From Sphingomonas asaccharolytica NBRC 15499 (GTDB lineage: Bacteria > Pseudomonadota > Alphaproteobacteria > Sphingomonadales > Sphingomonadaceae), in assembly GCF_001598355.1 (NCBI RefSeq), contig NZ_BCYU01000010.1, positions 1 through 64,000 of the forward strand: a stretch of 64,000 bases of DNA, in the 5' to 3' direction. The stretch's first letter is position 1; each line of letters opens with the position of its first letter. Shown here in pieces: positions 1 through 8,865 of the stretch. The notes under the pieces are model-generated. The model saw nothing but the letters and a program-made list of their open reading frames with translations. It had not been told where the DNA came from and searched no databases. The translations under genes were made by a program, and so were the position numbers.

Positions 1-39
1 GGGTTGCCCCCGCCGATCCGCTGCCGCATAGCGTGGCGG

Positions 40-279
40 ATGGACACGCCGATCGATGACCTGTCGTTCGAGGACGCGCTGAAGCGCCTCGAGGAAATCG
101 TCCGCCAGCTCGAAAGCGGCGAGGCGAAACTGGATGACGCTATCCGCCTCTACGAAGAAGGCACGCGCCTCCGTCAGAAATGCACCGAGCGGCTCGACGC
201 GGCGCAGGCGCGAATCGAGGCGATCCGGCTCGATTCGGATGGCCGCCCCGCGGGCGTCGCACCGTTCAACGCCGCATGA
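40..279 (+). CDS. xseB: Exodeoxyribonuclease VII small subunit
   Basis: Small subunit of the nuclease that, with XseA, degrades single-stranded DNA to oligonucleotides in the cytoplasm. The 79-residue product is the usual family size, and the core FEDALKRLEEIVRQLESGEA followed by LYEEG matches the family. The ATG at 40 is chosen over an in-frame TTG at 4 because the family begins near the FEDAL segment. The stop overlaps the ATG of ispA by 4 bases (ATGA), so the two are translationally coupled, as is common in proteobacteria. Anything further upstream lies outside the window. Confidence 0.93.
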   Translation: MDTPIDDLSFEDALKRLEEIVRQLESGEAKLDDAIRLYEEGTRLRQKCTERLDAAQARIEAIRLDSDGRPAGVAPFNAA

Positions 280-1187
280 GCACCGGCGCCGTGGCAGCCT
301 CCCCGTCGCTCAAGGCCGCGATGACCCAAGTGGGCGCGGAGGTCGATCGCCGCTTCGACATGATGCTCGCGGTGCCGGACGACCCACGCGCCGAATTGTA
401 CCAGGCAATGCGGCACGCGGCGATCGGTGGCGGCAAAAGGCTGCGGCCGTTACTCGTCTTCGCGACGGCCGGCCTGTTCGGGGTCGATCGCGAATGCACC
501 GCGCGCACCGCCTGTGCGATCGAGGCGATCCATGTCTATTCGCTGATCCATGACGATCTGCCGGCGATGGATAATGACGACATGCGCCGCGGCAAGCCGA
601 CCGTGCATCGCGCTTTCAACGAAGCGGCGGCGATCCTGGCGGGTGACAGCCTGCATGCGTTGGGGTTCGAATGGCTCGCGGATCCGGCGACCCATCCCGA
701 TCCCTTTGTCCGCGCCGAATTGGTGCTCGAGCTTGCCCGCGCGGCCGGGCCCAGCGGGATGGCCGGTGGGCAGGCGATGGACTTGAAAGCCGAGACCGAG
801 ACGTTCGACCTCAACACCGTCACCCGGCTGCAGGCGATGAAGACCGGCGCGTTGATCAGCTGCGCGGTCGAACTCGGCGCGATCCTGGGCCGCGTCCCGC
901 CGGAGGGGCGGACAGGGCTGCGCGGCTATGCCCGCGATATCGGGCTCGCTTTCCAGATCTCCGACGATTTGCTCGACGTCGAAGGCGACGAGGAAAAGGC
1001 GGGCAAGAAGCTGCGGAAGGACGAGGGCGCGGGGAAGGAGACCTTCCTCTCCCTGCTCGGCATCGATCGCGCGCGTGGCCAGGCAAGGATGCTGGTCGAC
1101 CAGGCGATCGATCATTTGCGCGGTTATGGGCAGGAGGCCGACCTGCTGCGCAACATCGCGCGCTACGTGCTAGAGCGCGACCACTAG
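276..1187 (+). CDS. ispA: Polyprenyl (farnesyl) diphosphate synthase
   Basis: Cytoplasmic trans-prenyltransferase making farnesyl diphosphate from IPP and DMAPP/GPP for quinone, undecaprenyl and carotenoid or hopanoid synthesis. The 303-residue protein has GGGKRLRP, the first aspartate-rich motif DDLPAMDNDD and the second motif FQISDDLLD, followed by GKKLRKDEGAGKET. The ATG at 276 overlaps the xseB stop. A longer in-frame extension from 180 would run through xseB and is rejected. Short-chain length specificity is inferred from the family and the xseB neighbour, not demonstrated. Confidence 0.93.
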   Translation: MSTGAVAASPSLKAAMTQVGAEVDRRFDMMLAVPDDPRAELYQAMRHAAIGGGKRLRPLLVFATAGLFGVDRECTARTACAIEAIHVYSLIHDDLPAMDNDDMRRGKPTVHRAFNEAAAILAGDSLHALGFEWLADPATHPDPFVRAELVLELARAAGPSGMAGGQAMDLKAETETFDLNTVTRLQAMKTGALISCAVELGAILGRVPPEGRTGLRGYARDIGLAFQISDDLLDVEGDEEKAGKKLRKDEGAGKETFLSLLGIDRARGQARMLVDQAIDHLRGYGQEADLLRNIARYVLERDH

Positions 1188-1202
1188 CCGAAGGGAGGGG
1201 GC

Positions 1203-1712
1203 ATGACCATTCGCACCGGAGTCTATCCCGGCACGTTCGATCCGATCACGCTGGGGCATATGGACATCATCCGGCGCGGCGCGAAGCTGGTCGATCGGCT
1301 AGTGATCGGGGTGACCACCAACATCGCCAAGTCGCCGTTGTTCGCCGATGACGAGCGAATCGCGATCGTCCGCCGAGAGGTCGAGGCGACCGGCATCGAC
1401 AATATCGAGGTGGTTGGATTCAGCTCGCTGCTGATGGACTTCGCTGACAGCCAGGGGGCGTCGATCGTCATCCGCGGCATTCGCGGCGTCACCGACTTCG
1501 AATATGAATATCAGCTCACGGGCATGAACCGCCAACTCAATCACCGCGTCGAAACGGTGTTCCTGATGGCCGACGTGTCGCTCCAGCCGATCGCCAGCCG
1601 GCTGGTCAAGGAGATCGCGGTGTTCGGCGGCGACATCTCCAAATTCGTCACCCCCAGCATCCGCGACGAGGTGATCGCGCGAATCGACCGTGACGGCCTG
1701 CGGCGAGTTTAG
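1203..1712 (+). CDS. coaD: Phosphopantetheine adenylyltransferase
   Basis: Catalyses 4'-phosphopantetheine + ATP to dephospho-CoA, the penultimate step of CoA synthesis. The 169-residue length is typical. The nucleotidyltransferase motif is seen at the N-terminus as GVYPGTFDPITLGHMDIIRR, and FEYEYQLTGMNRQL and the C-terminal FGGDISKFVTPSI segments are family hallmarks. An AAGGGAGGGGGC ribosome-binding stretch lies just before the ATG. It starts 15 bases after ispA, on the same strand. Confidence 0.95.
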   Translation: MTIRTGVYPGTFDPITLGHMDIIRRGAKLVDRLVIGVTTNIAKSPLFADDERIAIVRREVEATGIDNIEVVGFSSLLMDFADSQGASIVIRGIRGVTDFEYEYQLTGMNRQLNHRVETVFLMADVSLQPIASRLVKEIAVFGGDISKFVTPSIRDEVIARIDRDGLRRV

Positions 1713-1721
1713 GTCGGCGAG

Positions 1722-1912
1722 TGATTTTGCTCGCACAAAGACACGAAGGCGCAAAGTGGAAGAAGTAGGTTCGCGCAGGAGTGCAGAGCGCGCGGAGGTT
1801 TATTGAGCCTCGCGATGCAGGCTTCCTTTCCGCCCCACCGCCTTCACTGCCCGACGCCCGCGCCACAATGCGAACCAATCTTCGCGTCTTCGTGTCTTTG
1901 TGCGAGTCATTC
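1722..1912. repeat. Inverted-repeat element between coaD and the cyclophilin gene
   Basis: The 326-base gap 1713-2038 contains a perfect 19-bp inverted repeat: 1730-1748 (CTCGCACAAAGACACGAAG) and 1888-1906. It is flanked by imperfect extensions, so the arms reach about 1722-1756 and 1880-1912. They are separated by about 140 bases without a convincing gene. The layout resembles a small non-autonomous mobile or intergenic palindromic element. I see no transposase and cannot confirm target duplications. Confidence 0.6.
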
Positions 1913-2038
1913 TTCGAGCCGCATCCCCGGCGACAGCACCAAAACCTGCCTCAAAAAAGCCGCACGCACTGCGCATTGGCGCTTGGCGATAATTGCTCTA
2001 AGCCCCCTCACCGAATGACCGTCTTTTCCGGAGTGCCC

Positions 2039-2842
2039 ATGCGTTTCTTTTTCGGCCTGATTGCGATGATGAGTGTCGCGATCGCCGGCAGCCCTTCGAT
2101 CGCTGCCAAGAAGCAGAAGGCGCCTCCGACTCCGCCGGCGGCGCCGCGGCTGACGCCGCCGCCGATGACCGATAAGGAAAATCTGCTCTATCTCGATCTG
2201 TCGACCGGCGGCCGCGTGGTGATCTGGCTGCGTCCCGATGTCGCGCCCAAGATGGTCGAGCGGGTCAAGACGCTGACTCGCCAGCATTTCTATGACGGCC
2301 TCAAGTTCCATCGCGTGATCGAAGGCTTCATGGCGCAGACCGGTGACCCCAAGGGCGACGGTACCGGCGGTTCGACGCTCCCCGACCTGCCCGCCGAGTT
2401 CAACTATCTGCCGCACGTGCGCGGCGCGGTAGCGGCGGCGCGTGAGGGTGCTGCGCCGGACGCCTCGGCCGAGGACAAGACCAAGGCGGAAAACAGCGCC
2501 AACAGCCAGTTCTTCATCGTGTTCCTGCCCAAGCTCGCGCTCGACAAGAAGTATACGGTGTTCGGGCGCGTTATCTCCGGGATGGAATATGTCGATGCGG
2601 TCGAGCGCGGCGAACCGCCGGCGAACCCGTCGACGATCTTCCACGCCTATATCGCTGCGGACAATCCGCCAGGATATACCGCGCCGCCACCCCCGCCGCC
2701 GCCGCCGGCCCCCGTGCTGGCGCCCGCGCCGACGCTGACGACACCTGGGGCCGCTGCGGCGCCGGGCAAGAAGGTGCCCGCGACCAAGGCCCCGACGACA
2801 AAAGCGCCGGCCGCAACGGCGCCGGCTCCGGCCAAGAAGTAA
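2039..2842 (+). CDS. Secreted cyclophilin-type peptidyl-prolyl isomerase with Pro/Ala/Lys-rich tail
   Basis: Catalyses proline cis-trans isomerisation, probably as a periplasmic folding helper. The ATG at 2039 gives an N-terminal signal peptide (MRFFFGLIAMMSVAIAG then SIAA). It is preferred over the upstream in-frame ATG at 2015, which would put extra residues before the hydrophobic segment. The cyclophilin core includes FYDGLKFHRVIEGFMAQTGD, the family GTGG, and NSQFFIVF. The family usually ends soon after GRVISGMEYVDAVE. Here about 60 further residues follow: a polyproline stretch and then an Ala/Thr/Lys/Pro-rich tail ending APAPAKK. Lies 27 bases upstream of queA. Confidence 0.88.
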   Translation: MRFFFGLIAMMSVAIAGSPSIAAKKQKAPPTPPAAPRLTPPPMTDKENLLYLDLSTGGRVVIWLRPDVAPKMVERVKTLTRQHFYDGLKFHRVIEGFMAQTGDPKGDGTGGSTLPDLPAEFNYLPHVRGAVAAAREGAAPDASAEDKTKAENSANSQFFIVFLPKLALDKKYTVFGRVISGMEYVDAVERGEPPANPSTIFHAYIAADNPPGYTAPPPPPPPPAPVLAPAPTLTTPGAAAAPGKKVPATKAPTTKAPAATAPAPAKK

Positions 2843-2868
2843 CCAAGACCAACTGACGCGAGGGCGGC

Positions 2869-3906
2869 GTGGACGTCGACCTGTTCGACTTCGACCTGCC
2901 GCCCGAGCGGATCGCACTGCGCCCGGCGAGTCCGCGCGACGCGGCGCGGATGCTCGTGCTCGATGGCGCGGGCCCCGGCGGCGCCACGCGCGACCGGCTG
3001 GTCAGCGATCTGCCGGGGGAGCTGCGGCGCGGCGACCTGCTGGTGTTCAACGATACGCGAGTGATCCCGGCGCAGCTCGAGGGCCTACGCGGGGAAGCGC
3101 GGATCGGCGCGACGCTCCACAAACGCGAGGGACCGCGGCGCTGGCGCGCCTTCATCCGCAACGCCAAGCGCCTGCGCGACGGCGAGACGATCGATTTCGG
3201 GGCAGGCGTCACTGCGATCGCCGCCGACCGTGCCGAGGACGGCAGCTTCGCGCTCGATTTCGCCGGTGACGAGCCGGTCGAATTGCTGCTCGATCGCGCC
3301 GGGCGCATGCCGCTCCCGCCCTATATCGCCGCGCGGCGCCCGACCGATGCGCGCGACGCCGACGATTACCAGACGATGTTCGCGAACGAGCCCGGCGCGG
3401 TCGCAGCACCCACCGCGGCATTGCACTTCACGCCCGAGCTGATGACGGCGCTGGAAGCGGCCGGGATAGGGCATGTCACGCTGACGCTCCACGTCGGCGC
3501 GGGCACCTTCCTGCCGGTCAAGGCCGAGGATACCGACGACCACAGGATGCACGCCGAATGGGGCCGCATCGACGCCGCCACCGCCGATCGCATCAACGCG
3601 ACTCGCGCCGCCGGCGGCCGAGTCATCGCGGTCGGCACCACCAGCCTGCGCCTGATCGAGAGCGCGGCGGATGAGGCGGGCCGGGTCCATCCGTTCGAAG
3701 GCGATACCGCGATCTTCATCACGCCGGGCGTGAAAATTCGCGGGATCGACGGGTTGATGACCAACTTCCACCTGCCGAAATCGACCCTGTTCATGCTCGT
3801 ATCGGCGCTGATGGGGCTGGAGCGGATGCAGGCGGCTTACGCTTATGCCATTGAAAACGGTTATCGTTTCTATTCTTATGGCGACGCCTCGCTGCTACTG
3901 CCGTAG
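2869..3906 (+). CDS. queA: S-adenosylmethionine:tRNA ribosyltransferase-isomerase
   Basis: Transfers and isomerises the ribosyl moiety of SAM onto 7-aminomethyl-7-deazaguanine tRNA to give epoxyqueuosine. 345 residues. Family segments are seen at the N-terminus (FDLPPERIA), in [20 protein letters not shown]-type [18 protein letters not shown] and [19 protein letters not shown]. The start is GTG at 2869, preceded by a GAGGGC stretch. tgt, the enzyme acting earlier in the same pathway, is 6.6 kb downstream on the same strand. Confidence 0.96.
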   Translation: MDVDLFDFDLPPERIALRPASPRDAARMLVLDGAGPGGATRDRLVSDLPGELRRGDLLVFNDTRVIPAQLEGLRGEARIGATLHKREGPRRWRAFIRNAKRLRDGETIDFGAGVTAIAADRAEDGSFALDFAGDEPVELLLDRAGRMPLPPYIAARRPTDARDADDYQTMFANEPGAVAAPTAALHFTPELMTALEAAGIGHVTLTLHVGAGTFLPVKAEDTDDHRMHAEWGRIDAATADRINATRAAGGRVIAVGTTSLRLIESAADEAGRVHPFEGDTAIFITPGVKIRGIDGLMTNFHLPKSTLFMLVSALMGLERMQAAYAYAIENGYRFYSYGDASLLLP

Positions 3907-3996
3907 TCAGATCGACCGGGGCGGCTCAGGAGCAGGTTACAAGACCATCGCTGGCGCGGGGCCGGCATGATGGTCAACTTTTGGGGGAGTGGTTCG

Positions 3997-4935
3997 ATGA
4001 AGGCATCATGGGTGGTGGTCGCGTTGCTGGCACCATCGACACCGGTTTACGCTCAGACCGTGCCAGCACCCGTAATGCCACCGGTGGTTATGCCGCCCGT
4101 TCCGACTGACGCGGCGGCGCCCGGGATACCCGACGACCTCAACCTGCTCGCAGGCAAGAAAGTAATTGTCGGGCGAATGCCGCTGTGCGTGCCCAACACC
4201 TATTCCGTGAACATGACTTATGGCGGCAAGCTCGCGACGGTCATTTCCTACGCACCGAACGCGGTGCTCGCGCGAAGTGCAGCCAGCCTGAGCCGTTTCC
4301 CGCCCAACATGCGGGCGACGATGGATGATGCGCGGCATGGCGGCAGGCTGACCTTCCGCTTCGAGGACGGGACGGTTCTAGATACCTGTGGCGACCTGAC
4401 GTTGAGCCAGCTTGCGCCGAACATGCAGCTTGCGCCTGGGGAAACGATCGCGTTGCCGGTAATGCCGAGCGGCGCGCTGACCGCGACGGGTCCCGCAACC
4501 CCACCGCAGCAATGCCCGCTCACGGTGGTGGGCTTGTCGTCGGGGCTCGGCTTCGGACATGCCTTGGTCGATGCGCTGACGAGCAGCGAACTCGAGCCCC
4601 AGATCGATTCGGCGCAAAATGGTGGCGCCGGCAAGAATTACCTCGATGTGCGGCTGCACAACGACGGTCAAAAATCGATCAAGGCGTTTGAATATACAGC
4701 CGTCTATCGCAACAGCATGGGCGACGAAACGACCTCTCCTACCTACCTTTCTCAGAATACCCAGCCGATCAAACCGGGCGCATTGTACAAAGCGTATGCG
4801 ATGGACCGTGTCGAGCGATCGCAAAACGGGGTCGGCGACGTGAAGGTCTATATCAGCCGCATCCGCTTCGACGACGATACGATGTGGGAGGACAATGGCA
4901 GCCATTCCTGCTTCAAGACCGTCACCAGCAAATAG
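3997..4935 (+). CDS. Secreted protein of unknown function
   Basis: 312 residues from the ATG at 3997. The in-frame ATGs at 3967 and 3970 would place ten polar or aromatic residues ahead of the signal peptide. The N-terminus MKASWVVVALLAPSTPVYAQ is a typical Sec signal with cleavage near AQ. A Pro/Val-rich linker follows, then two beta-rich halves. Conserved-looking cysteines occur around residues 67, 142, 180 and close to the C-terminus. I do not recognise the family. The flanking genes (queA and an ECF sigma factor) give no clear role. Confidence 0.7.
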   Translation: MKASWVVVALLAPSTPVYAQTVPAPVMPPVVMPPVPTDAAAPGIPDDLNLLAGKKVIVGRMPLCVPNTYSVNMTYGGKLATVISYAPNAVLARSAASLSRFPPNMRATMDDARHGGRLTFRFEDGTVLDTCGDLTLSQLAPNMQLAPGETIALPVMPSGALTATGPATPPQQCPLTVVGLSSGLGFGHALVDALTSSELEPQIDSAQNGGAGKNYLDVRLHNDGQKSIKAFEYTAVYRNSMGDETTSPTYLSQNTQPIKPGALYKAYAMDRVERSQNGVGDVKVYISRIRFDDDTMWEDNGSHSCFKTVTSK

Positions 4936-5088
4936 CTTTCTGGAACGGACACAGGCTCGAAGAGCTTGGGACCGCCATCGCCGCGATAGCGTCGCGGGCG
5001 CGGATGAGGCACATTACGGCATATGTCGGGGGAAATGGCGTCGCCTTGGTCCGTGAAACCATCTCGCCGCAGCGGTAACCGCTGACCC

Positions 5089-5634
5089 ATGGCCGGTCGC
5101 GGCGACGATCCTGATGCGGAGCTGGTGGCCGGCGCCATTGCCGGCGATCGCGCGGCATTCAGCGCGCTGCTCGAACGTCATTATGACCGCATCCATGGCC
5201 TCGCATGGCAGTTGACGGGAACGCGCGCCGATGCCGATGATATCGCGCAGGACGTCTGTTGCGCGCTGGTCGAACGGATCGGATCGTTCCGCGGCGATGC
5301 CAAGTTCACCACCTGGCTGTGCGGCATCGTCTTCAATGCGTGCCGCGACTTTCATCGCCGCCGCAAATCCCTGGGCGGGTTCGCCGCGCGTCTCGCTGTG
5401 CTGGCGGGACTGGCGCGGGGTCCCGACGGCCGCGACCTACATGACGCAATGTGGGTGAAGAGCGCGATCGCCGGCCTGCCGCCCGCGTATCGCGATACGG
5501 TGGTGCTGGTCGCCGGACAGCAGTTGTCGCATGCCGAGGCAGCGGCGATCCTGGGGGTGGCCGAGACCACCGTGTCGTGGCGGATGCACGAAGCGCGGCG
5601 GATGCTCGCCGGGAAGGATGCCGCCCGGGCCTGA
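5089..5634 (+). CDS. ECF-type RNA polymerase sigma factor
   Basis: Alternative sigma-70-family factor, 181 residues. Region 2 is visible as [20 protein letters not shown] followed by [16 protein letters not shown] and [21 protein letters not shown]. Region 4 carries the helix-turn-helix [20 protein letters not shown] followed by [12 protein letters not shown]. It heads a run with the VWA lipoprotein and the TPR membrane protein, suggesting one regulatory unit. No classical zinc-binding anti-sigma gene is adjacent. The membrane TPR protein two genes down has a cytoplasmic N-terminus and is the best local candidate for an anti-sigma role, by inference only. Confidence 0.9.
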   Translation: MAGRGDDPDAELVAGAIAGDRAAFSALLERHYDRIHGLAWQLTGTRADADDIAQDVCCALVERIGSFRGDAKFTTWLCGIVFNACRDFHRRRKSLGGFAARLAVLAGLARGPDGRDLHDAMWVKSAIAGLPPAYRDTVVLVAGQQLSHAEAAAILGVAETTVSWRMHEARRMLAGKDAARA

Positions 5635-5749
5635 TGGCCGGCGAGAGACGCGGGAAAAATAATTTCGACCCTTGTCCAAGGAATCCCCGGCGAGGCGCGT
5701 CGAAGGGGGATGCGGACGATCCTGCCCGCTGCAACCAAGGGAGAATGAT

Positions 5750-7513
5750 ATGCCCCCTCTGTATCGGGCAGTCGCCACCGGGCTGGCACTGACATTGCTC
5801 GCGTCCTGCGCCGGATCCGACACCCGCCTCGCGTCCGCGCCGGGCGCGGAAGGGGCGGCCAAAGCGGATGAAGGCGCCGCAGAGATCGTCGTTACCGGAC
5901 GGAGCGTCCCCAATGCACAGGCGGACAGAGCGTCGCCGATATCGGCCTTCGCCCCGCCACCCCCGCCTTCGTCATCGCCACCGCTACCCTCGATGTCGTC
6001 GCCGGTGATGACCACCAGTCGCTATGCCAAGCGCGCGGCGCCCGAGCCGCGGCCCTATCCGCCTTATTATCAGGACGTCGGCCGCGACAAGTTCACCGCT
6101 ACCGACCAGAATGCGTTCAAGATCGTCAAGGAAGAGCCGGTTTCGACCTTCTCGCTCGACGTCGACACCGCCTCTTATTCGTTCGTCCGCGCCTCGCTCA
6201 ACCAGAACATGCTGCCCCAGCCGGCGGCAGTGCGGACCGAGGAGATGGTCAACTACTTCCCTTATGACTATGCGCCTGCGGCCGGTGCGTCGCAGCCGTT
6301 CAGCACCAATGTCGCGGTGTTCCCGAGTCCCTGGACTCCCGGCCGCAAGCTCGTCCGGATCGGCGTGAAGGGCTATGAGATTGGGCGCAGGACGCGGCCG
6401 CGCGCGAACCTGGTCTTCCTGATCGACACGTCGGGATCGATGTACGCGCCCAACAAGCTGCCGCTGGTCAAGCAATCGCTCGAAATGCTGCTCGATCAGC
6501 TCGACGGCAATGACAGCGTCGCGATCGTCACTTATGCCGGCAGCGCCGGGACCGCGCTCGAGCCGACGCCGGCCAGCGAGAAAGCCAGGATCAAGGCAGT
6601 GATTGAAGGGCTGGGCGCAGGCGGCAGCACGGCGGGTGCCGAGGGGATCCGCCAGGCCTATCGGCTGGCCGAACAGCATTTCGATGCCAAGGGCGTCAAC
6701 CGCGTGATCCTGACCACCGATGGCGATTTCAACGTCGGCATCACCAATCAGGACGAGCTCAAAGGCTATATCGAGCGCGAGCGTGGCAAGGGCGTGTTCC
6801 TGTCGGTGCTCGGCTTCGGCATGGGCAATTACAACGACGCGATGATGCAGACGCTGGCGCAAAACGGCAACGGCACCGCAGCCTATATCGACACGGTCAA
6901 CGAAGCGCGGAAGACATTGGTCGATGAGGCGACCTCGACCCTGTTCCCGATCGCCAAGGACGTGAAGATCCAGGTCGAGTTCAATCCCCTCGCCGTCGCC
7001 GAATATCGCCTGATCGGATACGAGACGCGGATGCTCAAGCGCGAGGATTTCGACAATGACAAGGTCGATGCCGGCGATGTCGGGTCGGGCCAGACGGTGA
7101 CGGCTTTGTATGAGGTCGTCCCTGTCGGCGGGCCGCGCGCGAACGGCGATCTGCGCTATGCGCGCCCGGCCCCGGTCGCCGCTGGCGGATTGAGCAGCGA
7201 GCTCGGCTTCGTGAAGATCCGCTACAAGCTGCCCAAGTCGGACACCAGCCTGTTGCTGTCGACGCCGATCGACCGCCGGGTGCAGTTCGCGCGGTTCGAG
7301 GATGCGCCGCAGGATGCGCGGTTTGCCACTGCCGTCGCCGGTTTCGCCGAATTGCTGCGCGGCGGGCGCTATAACGGCGCGCTCAGCTATGACGACGTGC
7401 TGCGCATGGCGAGCGGCGCCAAGGGCAACGACGAATTCGGCTATCGGACCGAATTCATCCAGCTCGTCCGCGCCGCCAGGACCGCCAACGGTATCGCGGC
7501 GAGCGGACAGTGA
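5750..7513 (+). CDS. VWA-domain lipoprotein (YfbK-like)
   Basis: 587-residue predicted lipoprotein. A lipobox is seen at residues 16-20 (LLASC). A TonB-box-like EIVVTGR occurs at residues 45-51. Then come a disordered Pro/Ser linker, a YfbK-type N-terminal domain (FSLDVDTASYSFVRASLNQN) and a von Willebrand A domain with the metal site DTSGSM near residue 226 and a later TTDGDFNVGI. The C-terminal part resembles the domain found in E. coli YfbK. The ATG at 5750 follows GGGAGAATGAT. Such proteins are often linked to ECF sigma genes. The biochemical function is unknown, and Mg-dependent protein binding is an inference. Confidence 0.85.
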   Translation: MPPLYRAVATGLALTLLASCAGSDTRLASAPGAEGAAKADEGAAEIVVTGRSVPNAQADRASPISAFAPPPPPSSSPPLPSMSSPVMTTSRYAKRAAPEPRPYPPYYQDVGRDKFTATDQNAFKIVKEEPVSTFSLDVDTASYSFVRASLNQNMLPQPAAVRTEEMVNYFPYDYAPAAGASQPFSTNVAVFPSPWTPGRKLVRIGVKGYEIGRRTRPRANLVFLIDTSGSMYAPNKLPLVKQSLEMLLDQLDGNDSVAIVTYAGSAGTALEPTPASEKARIKAVIEGLGAGGSTAGAEGIRQAYRLAEQHFDAKGVNRVILTTDGDFNVGITNQDELKGYIERERGKGVFLSVLGFGMGNYNDAMMQTLAQNGNGTAAYIDTVNEARKTLVDEATSTLFPIAKDVKIQVEFNPLAVAEYRLIGYETRMLKREDFDNDKVDAGDVGSGQTVTALYEVVPVGGPRANGDLRYARPAPVAAGGLSSELGFVKIRYKLPKSDTSLLLSTPIDRRVQFARFEDAPQDARFATAVAGFAELLRGGRYNGALSYDDVLRMASGAKGNDEFGYRTEFIQLVRAARTANGIAASGQ

Positions 7514-7520
7514 GATGGAG

Positions 7521-7546
7521 CGGGGCGCTGCGCTCGCGGCGCCCCG
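7521..7546 (+). terminator. GC-rich hairpin after the VWA gene
   Basis: Perfect 8-bp stem CGGGGCGC (7521-7528) and GCGCCCCG (7539-7546), 8 bases after the VWA stop. There is no T-run, so it may attenuate rather than terminate. Confidence 0.35.
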
Positions 7547-7673
7547 TATCGCCGCACACGATCATGGCTTAGACCGGGCCGAGATTGCCGTTATAGATAG
7601 ATCGATGTCCGTTCCCCGCCATCCTTGCCGCAGCGGCACCGGTTATTGCCGGCTGGTCATTCGGGGGCGCTGA

Positions 7674-8822
7674 ATGGCCCACGATAGTGATCTCGCCGGC
7701 CTGTTGCCCGAGCCGCCGCCGCCGCGCCCGGCAGCGCGCGATGCGGCGATCGTGGCGGCGATGCGGCGGTTCGACGGCGTGCCCGATCCGGCGCCTGCCG
7801 CCGCACCCGATCGGCGCCCGGCGCGATGGGTGTCCGGCAAGCAGATCGGCGCCTTCGCCTCGATCGTGCTCGTCGCCGGGATCAGCCTGTCGATCGCGCT
7901 CAACCGGCCCGGTGGTCTGCAACCTGGCAGGGTCGAGGCGCCGCCGGCCGTCACCGCACCGCGCGCGGCGCCCGCGCCGGATCAGCCCGAAGCTCCGAAA
8001 CCGGCAGCGACTAATGCAGCCGTAGCGCCGACGCCCGCCGTCAAACCGGAGCCGCCGATCCAAAAACCGGTCGCACCGACTGCTCCGGTCGTCTCGGCCA
8101 GCGGGGCTGATCGTCGCGCCGCCGAGGACCAGGCGCCGTCCGCCTCGCCACCGCCACCGCCGCCTGCGCCTCCCGCACCCATGGCACCACCATCCGCACA
8201 GTTTGCCCGGCAGAGCGCGCCACCGCCAGCAGCGGAGGCCAGTCCGATCGCCGCCGCCGGTCGCCTGGCGCAGTCGAAAACGGCCGAGTCCGCCAGTCTG
8301 GCCGGCGTGGCGGGCAGGAAGGCCGATGATGAAGATGAAGGCGCCCGCGACGTTGTCGTAACGGGCGCGCGTTCAAGGCGCCCGAACGCCTATGCGGCGC
8401 GCGGCGACTGGAATGCCTGCACGGTGATCGATCCTCAGGAAAGTCTGCATGGCTGTAAGAGCCTGATCGGCATCGGCGCCAAGGGTCCGACTGGCGAGGC
8501 AGGGGCGCGTCTTTCCGAAGGCCTGGCGCTCGCCTGGCGCGGAGACTTGGACGGTGCGATCACCGCGTTCGACCAAGCGATCGCGCTCAGGCCCAAATTC
8601 GCCTTCGCTTATCTCAACCGGGGGCTCGCCTATCAGCGGCAGGGAGAGACCGCACGCGCCGCCGCCGACCTCGATCTCGCGATCAAATATGCACCCTATA
8701 CCGCGCGCAGCTATTATAATCGCAGCGTCCTGAAGCGTGAGCAGGGCGACCGGCGCGGTGCTGCCGCCGATGCCGATCGTGCTGTGGAACTGGACCCTGG
8801 TTATCCCGATCCGACGCCATGA
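7674..8822 (+). CDS. Membrane-anchored TPR protein with cytoplasmic N-terminus
   Basis: 382 residues. The N-terminal ~55 residues are soluble. A single membrane segment follows at about 57-77 (IGAFASIVLVAGISLSIAL), then a very Pro/Ala-rich linker (about 85-220). A VVVTGAR motif sits at 227-233, and the C-terminal TPRs span about 283-380 (GLALAWRGDLDGAITAFDQA and two further repeats). The layout, cytoplasmic head plus membrane segment plus periplasmic sensor-like TPRs, and the position behind an ECF sigma gene suggest a signalling or anti-sigma role. No anti-sigma family motif is recognised, so this is inference. Confidence 0.7.
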   Translation: MAHDSDLAGLLPEPPPPRPAARDAAIVAAMRRFDGVPDPAPAAAPDRRPARWVSGKQIGAFASIVLVAGISLSIALNRPGGLQPGRVEAPPAVTAPRAAPAPDQPEAPKPAATNAAVAPTPAVKPEPPIQKPVAPTAPVVSASGADRRAAEDQAPSASPPPPPPAPPAPMAPPSAQFARQSAPPPAAEASPIAAAGRLAQSKTAESASLAGVAGRKADDEDEGARDVVVTGARSRRPNAYAARGDWNACTVIDPQESLHGCKSLIGIGAKGPTGEAGARLSEGLALAWRGDLDGAITAFDQAIALRPKFAFAYLNRGLAYQRQGETARAAADLDLAIKYAPYTARSYYNRSVLKREQGDRRGAAADADRAVELDPGYPDPTP

Positions 8823-8865
8823 ACCGGCCCTATCGTCAGGCCTCGGACCAGCATAGGATCATGCG

